Below are positions 49,750-58,239 of a DNA stretch of 64,000 nucleotides, in pieces. Below the pieces are notes generated by a model. That model had not been told where the DNA came from. It saw only the letters and a program-made list of their open reading frames with translations, and did no database searches. The stretch comes from an uncultured Lachnospiraceae bacterium (lineage in GTDB: Bacteria; Bacillota; Clostridia; Lachnospirales; Lachnospiraceae): contig UQVK01000010.1 in NCBI GenBank assembly GCA_900544445.1, positions 1-64,000 of the forward strand, written 5' to 3'. Each line of letters opens with the position of its first letter. Positions within the stretch are counted from its first letter, which is position 1. Position numbers and translations under genes: made by a program.

Positions 49750-50850
49750 TTACTCCGGCTGTCCTTCAGGACGCTTATCAGCCGGTCTGTCGGGCTGTTT
49801 TCCGCCCTTTTCCACGGATTTTCCCTTATCCGCTTCTTCGCCCTCCTGTGGCTTCGCTTCGGCAAAGTAATGCGCTCTCACCTTCTGCTCGATCTCATCG
49901 CAGACCTCCGGATGATCCGCCAGAAAGGCCTTGGCATTTTCCCGGCCCTGGCCGATCTTATTTCCTTCATAAGCAAACCATGCGCCGCTCTTATTCACTA
50001 TGTTCAGTCCAACCGCGAGATCCAGAATATCTCCTTCTTTGGAGATTCCCTTTCCGAACATGATATCGAATTCAGCTTCCTTAAACGGCGGAGCGATCTT
50101 ATTCTTCACCACCTTGACGCGCGTGCGGTTTCCCACAACCTCTCCGCCCTGCTTGAGCGCCTCAATCCTGCGCACATCAAGCCGAATGGTGGAATAGAAC
50201 TTGAGCGCCCGGCCGCCGGTGGTCGTTTCCGGATTTCCGAACATGACGCCCACCTTCTCACGCAGCTGATTGATGAAAATCACCGTGCAGTTCGACTTGC
50301 TGATCACAGCAGTGAGCTTACGCAGTGCCTGGGACATCAGCCTCGCCTGCAGCCCCACATGGGAATCTCCCATGTCGCCGTCAATTTCCGCCTTTGGAAC
50401 CAGCGCCGCAACCGAGTCAACGACAATGATGTCAATCGCGCCGGAACGGACCATCGTCTCCGTGATCTCCAGCGCCTGCTCTCCATTGTCGGGCTGAGAA
50501 ATGTACAGATTATCGATATCCACGCCGATGTTCTTCGCATATACAGGATCCAGCGCGTGCTCCGCGTCAATAAAACCCGCGATTCCTCCGCGCTTCTGCA
50601 CCTCTGCAATCATATGGAGCGTTACGGTCGTCTTACCGCTGGACTCCGGTCCGTATATCTCCACAATTCTTCCTCTGGGAATTCCGCCAAGTCCCAGCGC
50701 GATGTCAAGGCTGAGCGCGCCTGTGGGAATGGTTTCCACGTTCATCTGAGACGCCGGGTCGCCCAGTTTCATTACGGCTCCCTTTCCATACTGCTTCTCG
50801 ATCTGTGCCAGCGCCGCATCCAACGCTTTCAGTTTTTCTTCTCTTTCCAT
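49750..50850 (-). CDS. recA: Recombinase RecA
   Basis: A 366-residue RecA with Walker A GPESSGKT (67-74), the [12 protein letters not shown] and [14 protein letters not shown] segments, L1/L2 DNA-binding loops near [18 protein letters not shown] and [20 protein letters not shown], and a charged C-terminal tail ([19 protein letters not shown]). ATG 50850 lies after AGAGGAAGAG. Expression should be SOS-controlled: a promoter with a perfect GAAC-N4-GTTC LexA box lies 190 bp upstream, followed by an unusually structured leader. Confidence 0.97.
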   Translation of the reverse strand: MEREEKLKALDAALAQIEKQYGKGAVMKLGDPASQMNVETIPTGALSLDIALGLGGIPRGRIVEIYGPESSGKTTVTLHMIAEVQKRGGIAGFIDAEHALDPVYAKNIGVDIDNLYISQPDNGEQALEITETMVRSGAIDIIVVDSVAALVPKAEIDGDMGDSHVGLQARLMSQALRKLTAVISKSNCTVIFINQLREKVGVMFGNPETTTGGRALKFYSTIRLDVRRIEALKQGGEVVGNRTRVKVVKNKIAPPFKEAEFDIMFGKGISKEGDILDLAVGLNIVNKSGAWFAYEGNKIGQGRENAKAFLADHPEVCDEIEQKVRAHYFAEAKPQEGEEADKGKSVEKGGKQPDRPADKRPEGQPE

Positions 50851-50856
50851 CTCTTC

Positions 50857-50986
50857 CTCTTTCCTGCCGCCCAAAGGGCGGCATTTCATTTTAGAGGAAT
50901 TGCCTGTAAGGGCAATTCCCAGGAGAAAATCCTCCGGATTTTCTCCGCCTCTTTTTCCCGCCGCCCAAAAGGCGGCATTTCATTCT
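50857..50986 (-). repeat. Duplicated hairpin-ribosome-site units in the recA leader
   Basis: Two imperfect direct repeats (~28 bp, two mismatches) at about 50866-50893 and 50960-50987 each hold a GCCGCC(C)...(G)GGCGGC hairpin followed on the minus strand by a GGAAA-AGAGG-like ribosome motif. Between them are GGAGAAAATCC-gga-GGATTTTCTCC and GGAATTGCC-cttaca-GGCAATTCC. Same layout as at 25155 and 36340, with unrelated bases. Confidence 0.8.
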
Positions 50987-51040
50987 ATTCCTGCCCGGTA
51001 TTCCAGAACAGGCCAGCCGAATTTCCTTTCTTATCAATCA

Positions 51041-51052
51041 GAACAAATGTTC
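51041..51052. promoter_or_regulatory. LexA (SOS) box of recA
   Basis: GAACAAATGTTC is a perfect GAAC-N4-GTTC Gram-positive LexA box. It lies just downstream of the recA -10, where LexA would block initiation. Confidence 0.85.
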
Positions 51053-51058
51053 TTTTTT

Positions 51059-51087
51059 ATATTAAAACATCCTCCCCGATTTGTCAA
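51059..51087 (-). promoter_or_regulatory. recA promoter
   Basis: Minus strand: TTGACA (51082-51087), 17 bp, TAATAT (51059-51064). A ~200-nt leader separates it from the recA ATG. The rest of 51088-51214 shows nothing else. Confidence 0.85.
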
Positions 51088-51214
51088 TTGTCTTTCTGGA
51101 AATTGCGGCGAAACGCCCGAAAACCAAAACATGGCTGATGTGTCTGTCCGATAAAATGAATGTAGTTTATTTTAGCATGTTTTTCTCTAAAAATCCACCT
51201 GTTTTTCAGCATTT

Positions 51215-51248
51215 AAAAAACGAAAAAGGCGGACATTGCCCGCCTTTT
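51215..51248 (-). terminator. Terminator of the Gly-rich zinc-ribbon gene
   Basis: AAAAGGCGG/CCGCCTTTT 9-bp stem with a 7-nt loop, followed on the minus strand by TCGTTTTTT. Confidence 0.85.
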
Positions 51249-51261
51249 CCTCTCAAACGCC

Positions 51262-52764
51262 TCAGAATTTTGTAACATAGCGCTCATAATTTTTGATGGT
51301 TGCCGTCACCCATCCGGTGCTGTCGCTGGTCGTATAATTAAAGCCGATTTCCAGCCCCACAGGGGTGTAGAAAACAATGTTCGTGTTTTCATCAGAAAGG
51401 AAATCCTGCAGCTGCTCGTCATCCATATTCTCCACCGCATCCACCTGTCCGTTCTGGTAATCGTTCTGGCTGCGGAATTCATCCACAAGCTGCTGACTGT
51501 ATTCAATCATGCTTCCGTTGTTCAGCACCTCGCCGCTGATGAGGTCAATGTTGATGCTGTACAGGGAAATGCTGGACTGTCCGTCCATCACGTAGGATTC
51601 TTCCAGCACGATGCTGATCTTTTCTTCATCCATGTACGTAACATAGCCCGTACTTTCCACATTATAGACTACGTTTTCTCCCTGCCAGCTTCTGTAGTAG
51701 TCGTAAAGGGTGCTGAAATAAGTGGCTTCTGTTTCGATCAGCTCGTTCAGTTCTTCCATCTGCGGAATATTTCCTCCCACGAGCTGAGGATATCTGCCCA
51801 CAGCGGTTGCCCCTGTCTCGTCGTCTGTCAGATCATATTCTTCCCACTCTATAGAGTAACTCAGATCGTCCCGGACCGCATTTGCAAGAGTCACATAATA
51901 GTCATCATCCGCGCTCGGCACATACGTTTCCTCCGGTTCCTGCTCCGGCACTGCCTCTCTGGGCGCTTCATACTCATAGGGTAGCTGTCCATACCATTCC
52001 GGACCATATCCCTCTTCCGGATACGGGCTTTCACCTCTCTCCTGCATTTCTCTTATCGCTTCGTTGGACGCACTTACAGAGTTTCTCACCAGGAAGAATA
52101 CCAGCACCATCACAAGGCACAGCAGAATCGCCAGAACCGTTATGATGACAGCAGCAAAAACCCTTCCGTTATTCCTTCTGTCCGGTCCCGTCCCATAGGG
52201 ACCATAACCCTGCGGCCCGTAGGGCGGCATTCCACCCCCAAAATTCTGTCCATACGGCTGTCCCTGCCAGGACTGCCAGGGTCCCTGTCCGCCCTGCGGT
52301 CCATAACCCGCGCCATTCTGCGGACCATAACCCGGATTGTTCCCGGTTCCATTCCAGCCGAATCCTTCCCCCGGCCGGGGGCCATAACCCGCACCATTCT
52401 GCGGGCCGTAACCGGCTCCATTCTGCGGGCCACACCCGGCACCGTTCTGCTGCCCCCAGCCTGCGTCATTCTGCGGGCCGTACCCCGCATGATTCCCCGG
52501 GCCGTAACCGCCTCCATTGTACGAGGCATGGCCGGAATCGCTCTGGGGGCCCCATCCAGAGCCGTTCTGGGGGCCAAAACCTCCCGCATCCCGCAGGTCA
52601 TCGTTCATTCCGCCCATTCCGGCGGCCTCACCGTTTCCGGAATCCGGATGACCATCCGGCGCCGCTTCCTCTCTCCCATAACCGCAGTTTACGCAGACGC
52701 CTCCCTTGATGAGAGCCCCGCATTTCGGGCAAAAAGCATAATCCTCCTCATGCGCTTCATACAT
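51262..52764 (-). CDS. Zinc-ribbon, Gly/Gln-rich repeat membrane protein
   Basis: A 500-residue protein. A double-CxxC zinc ribbon (FCPKCGALIKGGVCVNCGYG, residues ~10-30) leads into ~130 residues of low complexity with repeated GYGPQNGA units, then one membrane helix (~residues 205-230, VIITVLAILLCLVMVLVFFL) and an outer domain of ~270 residues rich in Asp, Glu and Tyr. The C-terminal part (ISLYSINIDLISGEVL, NIVFYTPVGLEIGFNY) resembles DUF3298/RsiV-like folds. The start at 52764 has GGAGGG at correct spacing. It is inserted between cinA and recA, which are often adjacent in Firmicutes. Function unknown. Confidence 0.7.
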   Translation of the reverse strand: MYEAHEEDYAFCPKCGALIKGGVCVNCGYGREEAAPDGHPDSGNGEAAGMGGMNDDLRDAGGFGPQNGSGWGPQSDSGHASYNGGGYGPGNHAGYGPQNDAGWGQQNGAGCGPQNGAGYGPQNGAGYGPRPGEGFGWNGTGNNPGYGPQNGAGYGPQGGQGPWQSWQGQPYGQNFGGGMPPYGPQGYGPYGTGPDRRNNGRVFAAVIITVLAILLCLVMVLVFFLVRNSVSASNEAIREMQERGESPYPEEGYGPEWYGQLPYEYEAPREAVPEQEPEETYVPSADDDYYVTLANAVRDDLSYSIEWEEYDLTDDETGATAVGRYPQLVGGNIPQMEELNELIETEATYFSTLYDYYRSWQGENVVYNVESTGYVTYMDEEKISIVLEESYVMDGQSSISLYSINIDLISGEVLNNGSMIEYSQQLVDEFRSQNDYQNGQVDAVENMDDEQLQDFLSDENTNIVFYTPVGLEIGFNYTTSDSTGWVTATIKNYERYVTKF

Positions 52765-52828
52765 AATCATCCCTCCATCGGCCTCACGGGCCGTAAGCGT
52801 ATTCAGCTTCTCCCCCGTCGTCAGATGT

Positions 52829-54079
52829 TCAGCCGAACACCTCCAGAATTCCTCTGCGCATCAGCGTCAGCGCAGCCGCGACAGCAGACTCTCTGATTTT
52901 CGCCCGGCTGCCCTTAAACTGGAATCTTTCCACCCACACGCTGCCGCAGACAAAACAGGCCATATAAACCAGTCCCACCGGCTTTTCCTCACTTCCGCCG
53001 TCAGGTCCGGCAATTCCGGTGATGGAGACCACAACATCCGCTCCGGCCGCCTTCGCGCCTCCCACGGCCATCTCTTCGGCGGTCTGCGGGCTCACTGCGC
53101 CATACTTTTCCAGCGTTTCCTTTTTCACGCCGACCTGTTTCCTCTTCGCCTTGTTGGAATAGGTCACAAATCCGGTCTTAAACACATCCGACACGCCCGG
53201 CACGTTAACCAGCCTGCCGGCGAGCAGGCCGCCGGTACAGGACTCCACCGTGGCCGCCGTAAGGTCGTTCTTTTTCAGGAGCCGAACCACCGCCTCCTCC
53301 AGCGTCACCTCGTTTTTCGTGGTATAGACCGCTCTGCCGAACCGGCTCTCCAGCTCCTTCACAACAGGCTTCACCAGCTTCTTCGCCGCTTTCTCATCCT
53401 CCGCCCGGGCAGTCACACGAAGATGCACCTCTCCCGTCTTGGCATAGGGGGCTACCGTCGGATTTTTAAGGGCTTCCAGATCCGTGACCAGGGTTTCCAC
53501 GCCGCTCTCTCCCAGCCCGCAGATCTTCACCGTGCGGGAATAAATCACCGAAGGGCCGTCCGGGTCCAGGGACAGAAGATAAGGCGCAATGCTCTTTTCA
53601 AACATGGGAATCAGCTCGTTTGGAGGGCCGGGAAGCAGAACAATCCGCTTTCCGTCCTTTTCCAGAATGATTCCGGGCGCCGTTCCGTTATCGTTATCCA
53701 CGACAATGGCGCCCTCCGGCACAAGCGCCTGTTTTCTGTTGTTATCCGTCATCTTCAGGCCCCGTTCCTGAAAATAAGACTCGATGCGGGAAAGAGAACG
53801 GGCATCCTCCACCAGCTGCTTTCCGCAGACTCTGGCCGCCGTTTCCTTCGTCAGATCATCCTGGGTAGGTCCGAGGCCGCCCGAGAGAATCAGGATGTCG
53901 GAGCGCTCCAGCCCGGTTTCCAGAATTCCGGCAAGCCGCCCGGCATTATCCCCCACCACCGTCTGATAATAGCAGGACAGGCCCAGCGCAGCGCACTGCT
54001 CCGCCAGCCATGCCGCATTGGTATTCACAATATTTCCGAGCAGCAGCTCGGTGCCTACGCAAATCAGTTCTACCGTCAT
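52829..54079 (-). CDS. cinA: CinA family protein (competence/damage-inducible; NMN deamidase domain)
   Basis: A 416-residue two-domain protein. The N-terminal MoaB/MogA-like domain (residues 1-~170; LICVGTELLLGNIVNTNAAW, LILSGGLGPTQDDLTKE) is a putative ADP-ribose/NAD pyrophosphatase. The C-terminal domain (~255-416; TVESCTGGLLAGRLVNVPG, ITGIAGPDGGSEEKPVGLVY) is the nicotinamide-nucleotide amidase. Both motifs are intact. It is part of the pgsA-cinA stretch leading to recA. Confidence 0.94.
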   Translation of the reverse strand: MTVELICVGTELLLGNIVNTNAAWLAEQCAALGLSCYYQTVVGDNAGRLAGILETGLERSDILILSGGLGPTQDDLTKETAARVCGKQLVEDARSLSRIESYFQERGLKMTDNNRKQALVPEGAIVVDNDNGTAPGIILEKDGKRIVLLPGPPNELIPMFEKSIAPYLLSLDPDGPSVIYSRTVKICGLGESGVETLVTDLEALKNPTVAPYAKTGEVHLRVTARAEDEKAAKKLVKPVVKELESRFGRAVYTTKNEVTLEEAVVRLLKKNDLTAATVESCTGGLLAGRLVNVPGVSDVFKTGFVTYSNKAKRKQVGVKKETLEKYGAVSPQTAEEMAVGGAKAAGADVVVSITGIAGPDGGSEEKPVGLVYMACFVCGSVWVERFQFKGSRAKIRESAVAAALTLMRRGILEVFG

Positions 54080-54102
54080 AAACGCCTCAATTTCCGGATT
54101 CC

Positions 54103-54639
54103 CTATTTGGGATCCTTCATCACATCCTTATTTTTTACCAGATAATCGATCAGGGATACTACCGTCAGGATCAGCGCGATCCACATGACGATCTGCGTCA
54201 CAATGGAGAGCGCGGCAATATCCGCGATCATCAGAACGATCATCACCATCTGGAAAGTGGTTTTGAACTTGCCCCACCAGCTGGCCGCGATGACCACACC
54301 CTTATCGGAAGCCACCAGACGGAAACCGCTGATAATGAATTCCCGGCTGATGATGATGATGACGATCCAGGCGGGGATTCTTCCCAGCTCCACCAGACAG
54401 ATCAGGGCAGAGCAGACCAGCAGCTTGTCGGCAAGCGGATCCATGAATTTTCCAAAAGTGGTTACCAGATTGTACTTTCTTGCAATTTTTCCGTCCAGCA
54501 GGTCGGTGAGGCTTGCGATCACAAACAGGGCTAGGGCGATCCATTTTCCTGCCGCCCCGCCGATCGGAACCAGCATGAATACCACAAAGGGCACGATCAT
54601 GATCATTCTGAGTATGGTAAGCTTATTCGGTAAATTCAT
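54103..54639 (-). CDS. pgsA: CDP-diacylglycerol-glycerol-3-phosphate 3-phosphatidyltransferase
   Basis: A 178-residue membrane enzyme making phosphatidylglycerophosphate. The CDP-alcohol phosphotransferase motif D-G-x2-A-R-x8-G-x3-D-x3-D is visible as DLLDGKIARKYNLVTTFGKF followed by MDPLADK. The N-terminus MNLPNKLTILRMIMIV is typical of PgsA. The start overlaps the end of rimO by 17 bp. Length and helix count are normal. Confidence 0.96.
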   Translation of the reverse strand: MNLPNKLTILRMIMIVPFVVFMLVPIGGAAGKWIALALFVIASLTDLLDGKIARKYNLVTTFGKFMDPLADKLLVCSALICLVELGRIPAWIVIIIISREFIISGFRLVASDKGVVIAASWWGKFKTTFQMVMIVLMIADIAALSIVTQIVMWIALILTVVSLIDYLVKNKDVMKDPK

Positions 54640-55960
54640 CTTCCAGTTCTCCTATCAAATCATATTCATAGGACCCGGTCACTCGGGCCCTGACAAAATC
54701 TCCGGTCAGAAGCTGTCTCGACGTGTTGATGAAAAGCAGGCCGTCCACACCGGGCGCGTCCATATAGGTCCTTGCCACATAGGCGTTTTCATCCTCCACC
54801 TTTCCTTCGATCATTGCGAGGATCGTCCGTCCCTTCATGCTTTCCGCCTTTTCAAAGGCGATCTCCTGCTGCAGCTCCATCAGCTCATCCCTGCGGGATT
54901 CCTTGATCTTCTGGGGTACCTGATCGGGCATTTCAGCCGCCGGGGTTCCTTCCTCACGGGAATAAGGGAACACGCCAAGCCGGTCGAATTCCATTTCATC
55001 CACAAAATTGTAAAGCTCCTCGAAATCCTCCTGGGTCTCGCCCGGAAACCCGCTGATCAGCGTGGTGCGCAGGCAGATATCCGGAATCGCTTCCCGGATC
55101 TGAGCGATGCGCTCCCGAAGTTCCTCCTGATTCGTCCGCCTTCCCATTTTTTTCAGGATTCCGTCCGCCGCGTGCTGGATGGGCATATCCAAATAATGGC
55201 AGATTTTCGGTTCACGACGGATGCAGTCGATCAGCTCCGGCGTGATCTCCTCCGGATAACAGTACAGAAGCCGGATCCAGTACAGACCGGGGATGCGGCA
55301 GAGTTTTTCCAGCAGTTCGGGAAGCGCCTTTCTCCCATACAGGTCTTTGCCGTAAACGGTGGTTTCCTGTGCCACCAGAATCAGCTCCCGCACACCGCCC
55401 TCTGCCAGCTCTTCGGCTTCCTTTACCAGAGCCTCCATGGGTACGCTGCGGTAGCCTCCCCGCACCTTTGGAATGATGCAGTAGGTGCAGCGCTTATCGC
55501 AGCCCTCCGCGATCTTGAGATAGGCATAATGGCCGCCCGTGGTAACGCTGCGCTTCTTTCCATACACAATCGCCGCATCGGCTTCCGGGATATGATTCTC
55601 CCGGCGGCCCGCCATCACCTCGTCAATGGCGTCCGAGATGCTGTCAATGGCCATGGTCCCGATGATCTCATCCACCTCCGGGATCTCCTGCTGGATCTCC
55701 TCCCGGTAGCGCTGGGCGAGGCAGCCTGCAGCGATGAGTACCTGAATCTGCCCTTCCTTTTTCAGCTCCGCCATCTGCAAGAGGGTGTTCACACTCTCCT
55801 CCTTGGCATCCCCGATGAAACAGCAGGTATTGACCACCACGGCTTCCGCCTCTGTCTCATCATCCGTAAAGCTATGTCCCCGCTGTGCCAGCATGCCGAG
55901 CATCATTTCCGAATCCACCAGATTTTTGTCACAGCCGAGAGAAACAAACAATATTTTCAT
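54623..55960 (-). CDS. rimO: Ribosomal protein S12 methylthiotransferase RimO
   Basis: A 445-residue radical-SAM enzyme adding a methylthio group to Asp of ribosomal protein S12. The UPF0004 domain holds cysteines in FVSLGCDKNLVDSE, VVNTCCFIGDA and IAAGCLAQRY. The radical-SAM motif is AEGCDKRCTYCIIPKVRG (CxxxCxxC), and a TRAM domain ends the protein. The start at 55960 was chosen as the family start (MKILFVSLGC); its ribosome site is weak, and the frame extends upstream across the end of rpoZ. It is coupled to pgsA. Confidence 0.94.
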   Translation of the reverse strand: MKILFVSLGCDKNLVDSEMMLGMLAQRGHSFTDDETEAEAVVVNTCCFIGDAKEESVNTLLQMAELKKEGQIQVLIAAGCLAQRYREEIQQEIPEVDEIIGTMAIDSISDAIDEVMAGRRENHIPEADAAIVYGKKRSVTTGGHYAYLKIAEGCDKRCTYCIIPKVRGGYRSVPMEALVKEAEELAEGGVRELILVAQETTVYGKDLYGRKALPELLEKLCRIPGLYWIRLLYCYPEEITPELIDCIRREPKICHYLDMPIQHAADGILKKMGRRTNQEELRERIAQIREAIPDICLRTTLISGFPGETQEDFEELYNFVDEMEFDRLGVFPYSREEGTPAAEMPDQVPQKIKESRRDELMELQQEIAFEKAESMKGRTILAMIEGKVEDENAYVARTYMDAPGVDGLLFINTSRQLLTGDFVRARVTGSYEYDLIGELEDEFTE

Positions 55961-56021
55961 AGGTCTGACTGAAAAAAGAGAAATGCCCGCAGCAATTTCT
56001 CTTCCTTCTTTTCCTTTCCCG

Positions 56022-56285
56022 TCATTCTTCCACGCCAAGCTCCGCAGCCGCTTCCTCATCACTCAGGATGCGGATCTTTCCTTCGTTCAGTTCCTCCACG
56101 GCGGCGGATAAGGGCTTCATGCCCGTCTTCATGCTCACCATTGGCTCATCTCCCGCGATGATCTGTCTGGCTCTCTTCGCCGTGGCCATCACGATGGAAT
56201 AACGGCTGTTGACGATGGCATCTTCGCCCTCCTTCACGCCGCTGTTTACCACTTTCATCAAATCACTGTAAGAGGGATGTAACAT
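56022..56285 (-). CDS. rpoZ: RNA polymerase omega subunit
   Basis: An 87-residue omega subunit: MLHPSYSDLMKVVN, then the conserved NSRYSIVMATAKRARQI helix and PLSAAVEELNEGKI. It follows gmk with a 3-bp gap, the standard gmk-rpoZ pairing. The acidic C-terminus ends in AELGVEE. Confidence 0.93.
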   Translation of the reverse strand: MLHPSYSDLMKVVNSGVKEGEDAIVNSRYSIVMATAKRARQIIAGDEPMVSMKTGMKPLSAAVEELNEGKIRILSDEEAAAELGVEE

Positions 56286-56288
56286 TTT

Positions 56289-56921
56289 TTATTCTCCTTT
56301 CACTACCGCGTCCAGCTCTGAACGCATATCGGCGATTAACTGCCTGTTCCTGACCGGATTCCTGCGCGCTGCATTGATGATGTCGTTCATTTCCCGCACG
56401 CATTCGTCCAGATCATCATTGATAATCAGATATTCATAGTTTTCAATGCCTTCCGCTTCCTCAGAAGCGCGCACGAGCCGTTCCCGGATCACCTCGGGGC
56501 TTTCCGTTCCCCTGCCCTCAAGCCGCCGCTTCAGCTCTGCCGCACTTGGGGGCATGACGAACAAAAGCAGCGTCTCCGGAAATTTTTCCTTCACCTTGAG
56601 CGCGCCCTGGATCTCGATCTCCAGGATCACGTCCCGGCCGTCCTGCAGACATTTCTCCACATACTCCCGCGGCGTTCCGTAATAATTGCCGCAGTAGGAA
56701 GCGTATTCAATCAGGCCGTCCTCCGCGATGGTCCTTTCAAAGGTTTCCTTATCCACGAAAAAATAAGATTCTCCATCCACCTCGCCCTCTCTGGGCGCTC
56801 TGGTGGTCATGGAAACCGACAGGGCGTAATTATCGTACCGCTTCAAAAGCTCCTTCATGAGCGTGCCCTTACCCGCTCCAGAAAACCCGGATACCACAAT
56901 CAGAATTCCCTTACGCTTCAT
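56289..56921 (-). CDS. gmk: Guanylate kinase
   Basis: A 210-residue GMP kinase with P-loop VVSGFSGAGKGTLMKEL, the GMP-binding TTRAPREGEVDGESYFFVD and EIEIQGALKVKEKFPETLLLF. It overlaps the end of remA by 11 bp and is followed immediately by rpoZ, in the conserved yicC-remA-gmk-rpoZ cluster of clostridia. Confidence 0.97.
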   Translation of the reverse strand: MKRKGILIVVSGFSGAGKGTLMKELLKRYDNYALSVSMTTRAPREGEVDGESYFFVDKETFERTIAEDGLIEYASYCGNYYGTPREYVEKCLQDGRDVILEIEIQGALKVKEKFPETLLLFVMPPSAAELKRRLEGRGTESPEVIRERLVRASEEAEGIENYEYLIINDDLDECVREMNDIINAARRNPVRNRQLIADMRSELDAVVKGE

Positions 56922-57171
56922 CCATTTCCTCCCGTCCGGGCTGAGCCCTGTTCGCGATGGTTTCCGGCAGAAGAGCGGAAAGCACCAGCTGCCCGTTCTC
57001 CATGACCAGCACCGCCTTGGTCTTACGCCCCTGTGTGGCGTCCACCGCGGTTCCCGTCTCCTTCGCCGTCTGCACCATCCGCTTTACCGGCGCGGATTCG
57101 GGACTCACCACCGCAATCACCTTATCCGTATTCACAATATTTCCAAAGCCCACATGAATAAACTGGTTCAT
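56911..57171 (-). CDS. remA: RemA-like regulator (DUF370)
   Basis: An 86-residue DNA-binding protein of the DUF370/RemA family, which controls matrix genes in B. subtilis. The core VGFGNIVNTDKVIAVVSPES and ATQGRKTKAVLVMENG is clear. GGAGG precedes ATG 57171; the frame continues eight codons upstream into yicC's end. Its position between yicC and gmk is conserved. Confidence 0.92.
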   Translation of the reverse strand: MNQFIHVGFGNIVNTDKVIAVVSPESAPVKRMVQTAKETGTAVDATQGRKTKAVLVMENGQLVLSALLPETIANRAQPGREEMDEA

Positions 57172-57187
57172 AAAACCTCCGCTTGTA

Positions 57188-58066
57188 TCATTCAATATTC
57201 TGAATCTGTTCCCGCACCTTTTCGATCTCCGTTTTCAGTTCGATCGCGTGGTTGGAAGTCTCCAGATCACTGGCCTTGGAAAGGATCGTATTGGCCTCCC
57301 GGTTCATTTCCTGGGCGATGAAGTCCAGCTTGCGCCCTATGCTTCCGCCCTCCAGAATGGTTTTCCTGGTCGTCTCGATGTGGCTCTTCAGGCGAACCAG
57401 TTCTTCGTCCACACAGACCTTATCCGCGAAGATCGTAACCTCCATCACAAGGCGGTTTTCATCCACCTGGGCGTCTCCCAGAAGCTCCTTCACCTTCGCC
57501 TCCAGATTCTGCCGGTATTCCGCAATGATCTGCGGCGCCCTCGCTTCAATGAAAGCCACATGCTCCAGCATGCCGTCCAGCTTTCCGATCAGATCCTTCT
57601 GCAGATTTTCTCCTTCGCTGATCCGGGCGCGCGTCAATGCTTCCGCAGCTCCCCTCAGCGCCTTTTCCAGCGTCTTCCAGATGCCTTCCTCGTCCATATT
57701 CCCTTCTTCCATGGAAAAAACCTCCGGGAAGCGGGCGAGCGAGGAAACCGTAATGTCGTCCTTCAGGGAAAACTCTTCCGCCATCTGCCTTAAATACCTG
57801 AGGTACTCCGCCGCGGTCTCCCGGCTGTATCTGACCGTTCCTCCGCTCTCCGTAAAATCCTCATAGGACAGGAACAGATCCACCTTTCCTCTCTGGATGT
57901 ATTCCTTCAGCGTGCCGCGGATGGCAGCTTCGAAGTAATTCAGTTTCTTGGGCATCTTCATGCTCACATCCAGATAACGATGGTTGACGGACTTCATCTC
58001 CACCGTTATTTTTCGTTCGGCATCTGCGGCCTCACAGCGGCCAAACCCTGTCATGCTTTTTATCAT
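57188..58066 (-). CDS. yicC: YicC-family endoribonuclease
   Basis: A 292-residue YicC-type protein. The N-terminus MIKSMTGFGRCEA and VNHRYLDVSMKMPKKL are diagnostic. The C-terminal DUF1732 domain contains GRKLDFIAQEMNREANTILSK and SNHAIELKTEIEKVREQIQN. E. coli YicC and B. subtilis YloC have endoribonuclease activity. It heads the yicC-remA-gmk-rpoZ-rimO-pgsA-cinA run. Confidence 0.94.
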   Translation of the reverse strand: MIKSMTGFGRCEAADAERKITVEMKSVNHRYLDVSMKMPKKLNYFEAAIRGTLKEYIQRGKVDLFLSYEDFTESGGTVRYSRETAAEYLRYLRQMAEEFSLKDDITVSSLARFPEVFSMEEGNMDEEGIWKTLEKALRGAAEALTRARISEGENLQKDLIGKLDGMLEHVAFIEARAPQIIAEYRQNLEAKVKELLGDAQVDENRLVMEVTIFADKVCVDEELVRLKSHIETTRKTILEGGSIGRKLDFIAQEMNREANTILSKASDLETSNHAIELKTEIEKVREQIQNIE

Positions 58067-58239
58067 CTGCTCTCCTCCGGATCAGGAGCTTTGCTGCTGC
58101 CCAGACATGTCTGAACAGCAGCAAAGCTTCCCATATTCAATTTATTATAATTCAGAACCGCAGGCCAGTCAAGATTCACTTGTGCGCAGCCGGATAGACT
58201 GTTATACTGATGTTACTATTTCAGGAAGGATGATTGATC

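Noticed and set aside
52160..52600. Possible tandem-repeat or CRISPR-like array
   Set aside because: The periodicity comes from degenerate GYGPQN codons in frame within a long coding sequence; there are no constant repeats with unique spacers.
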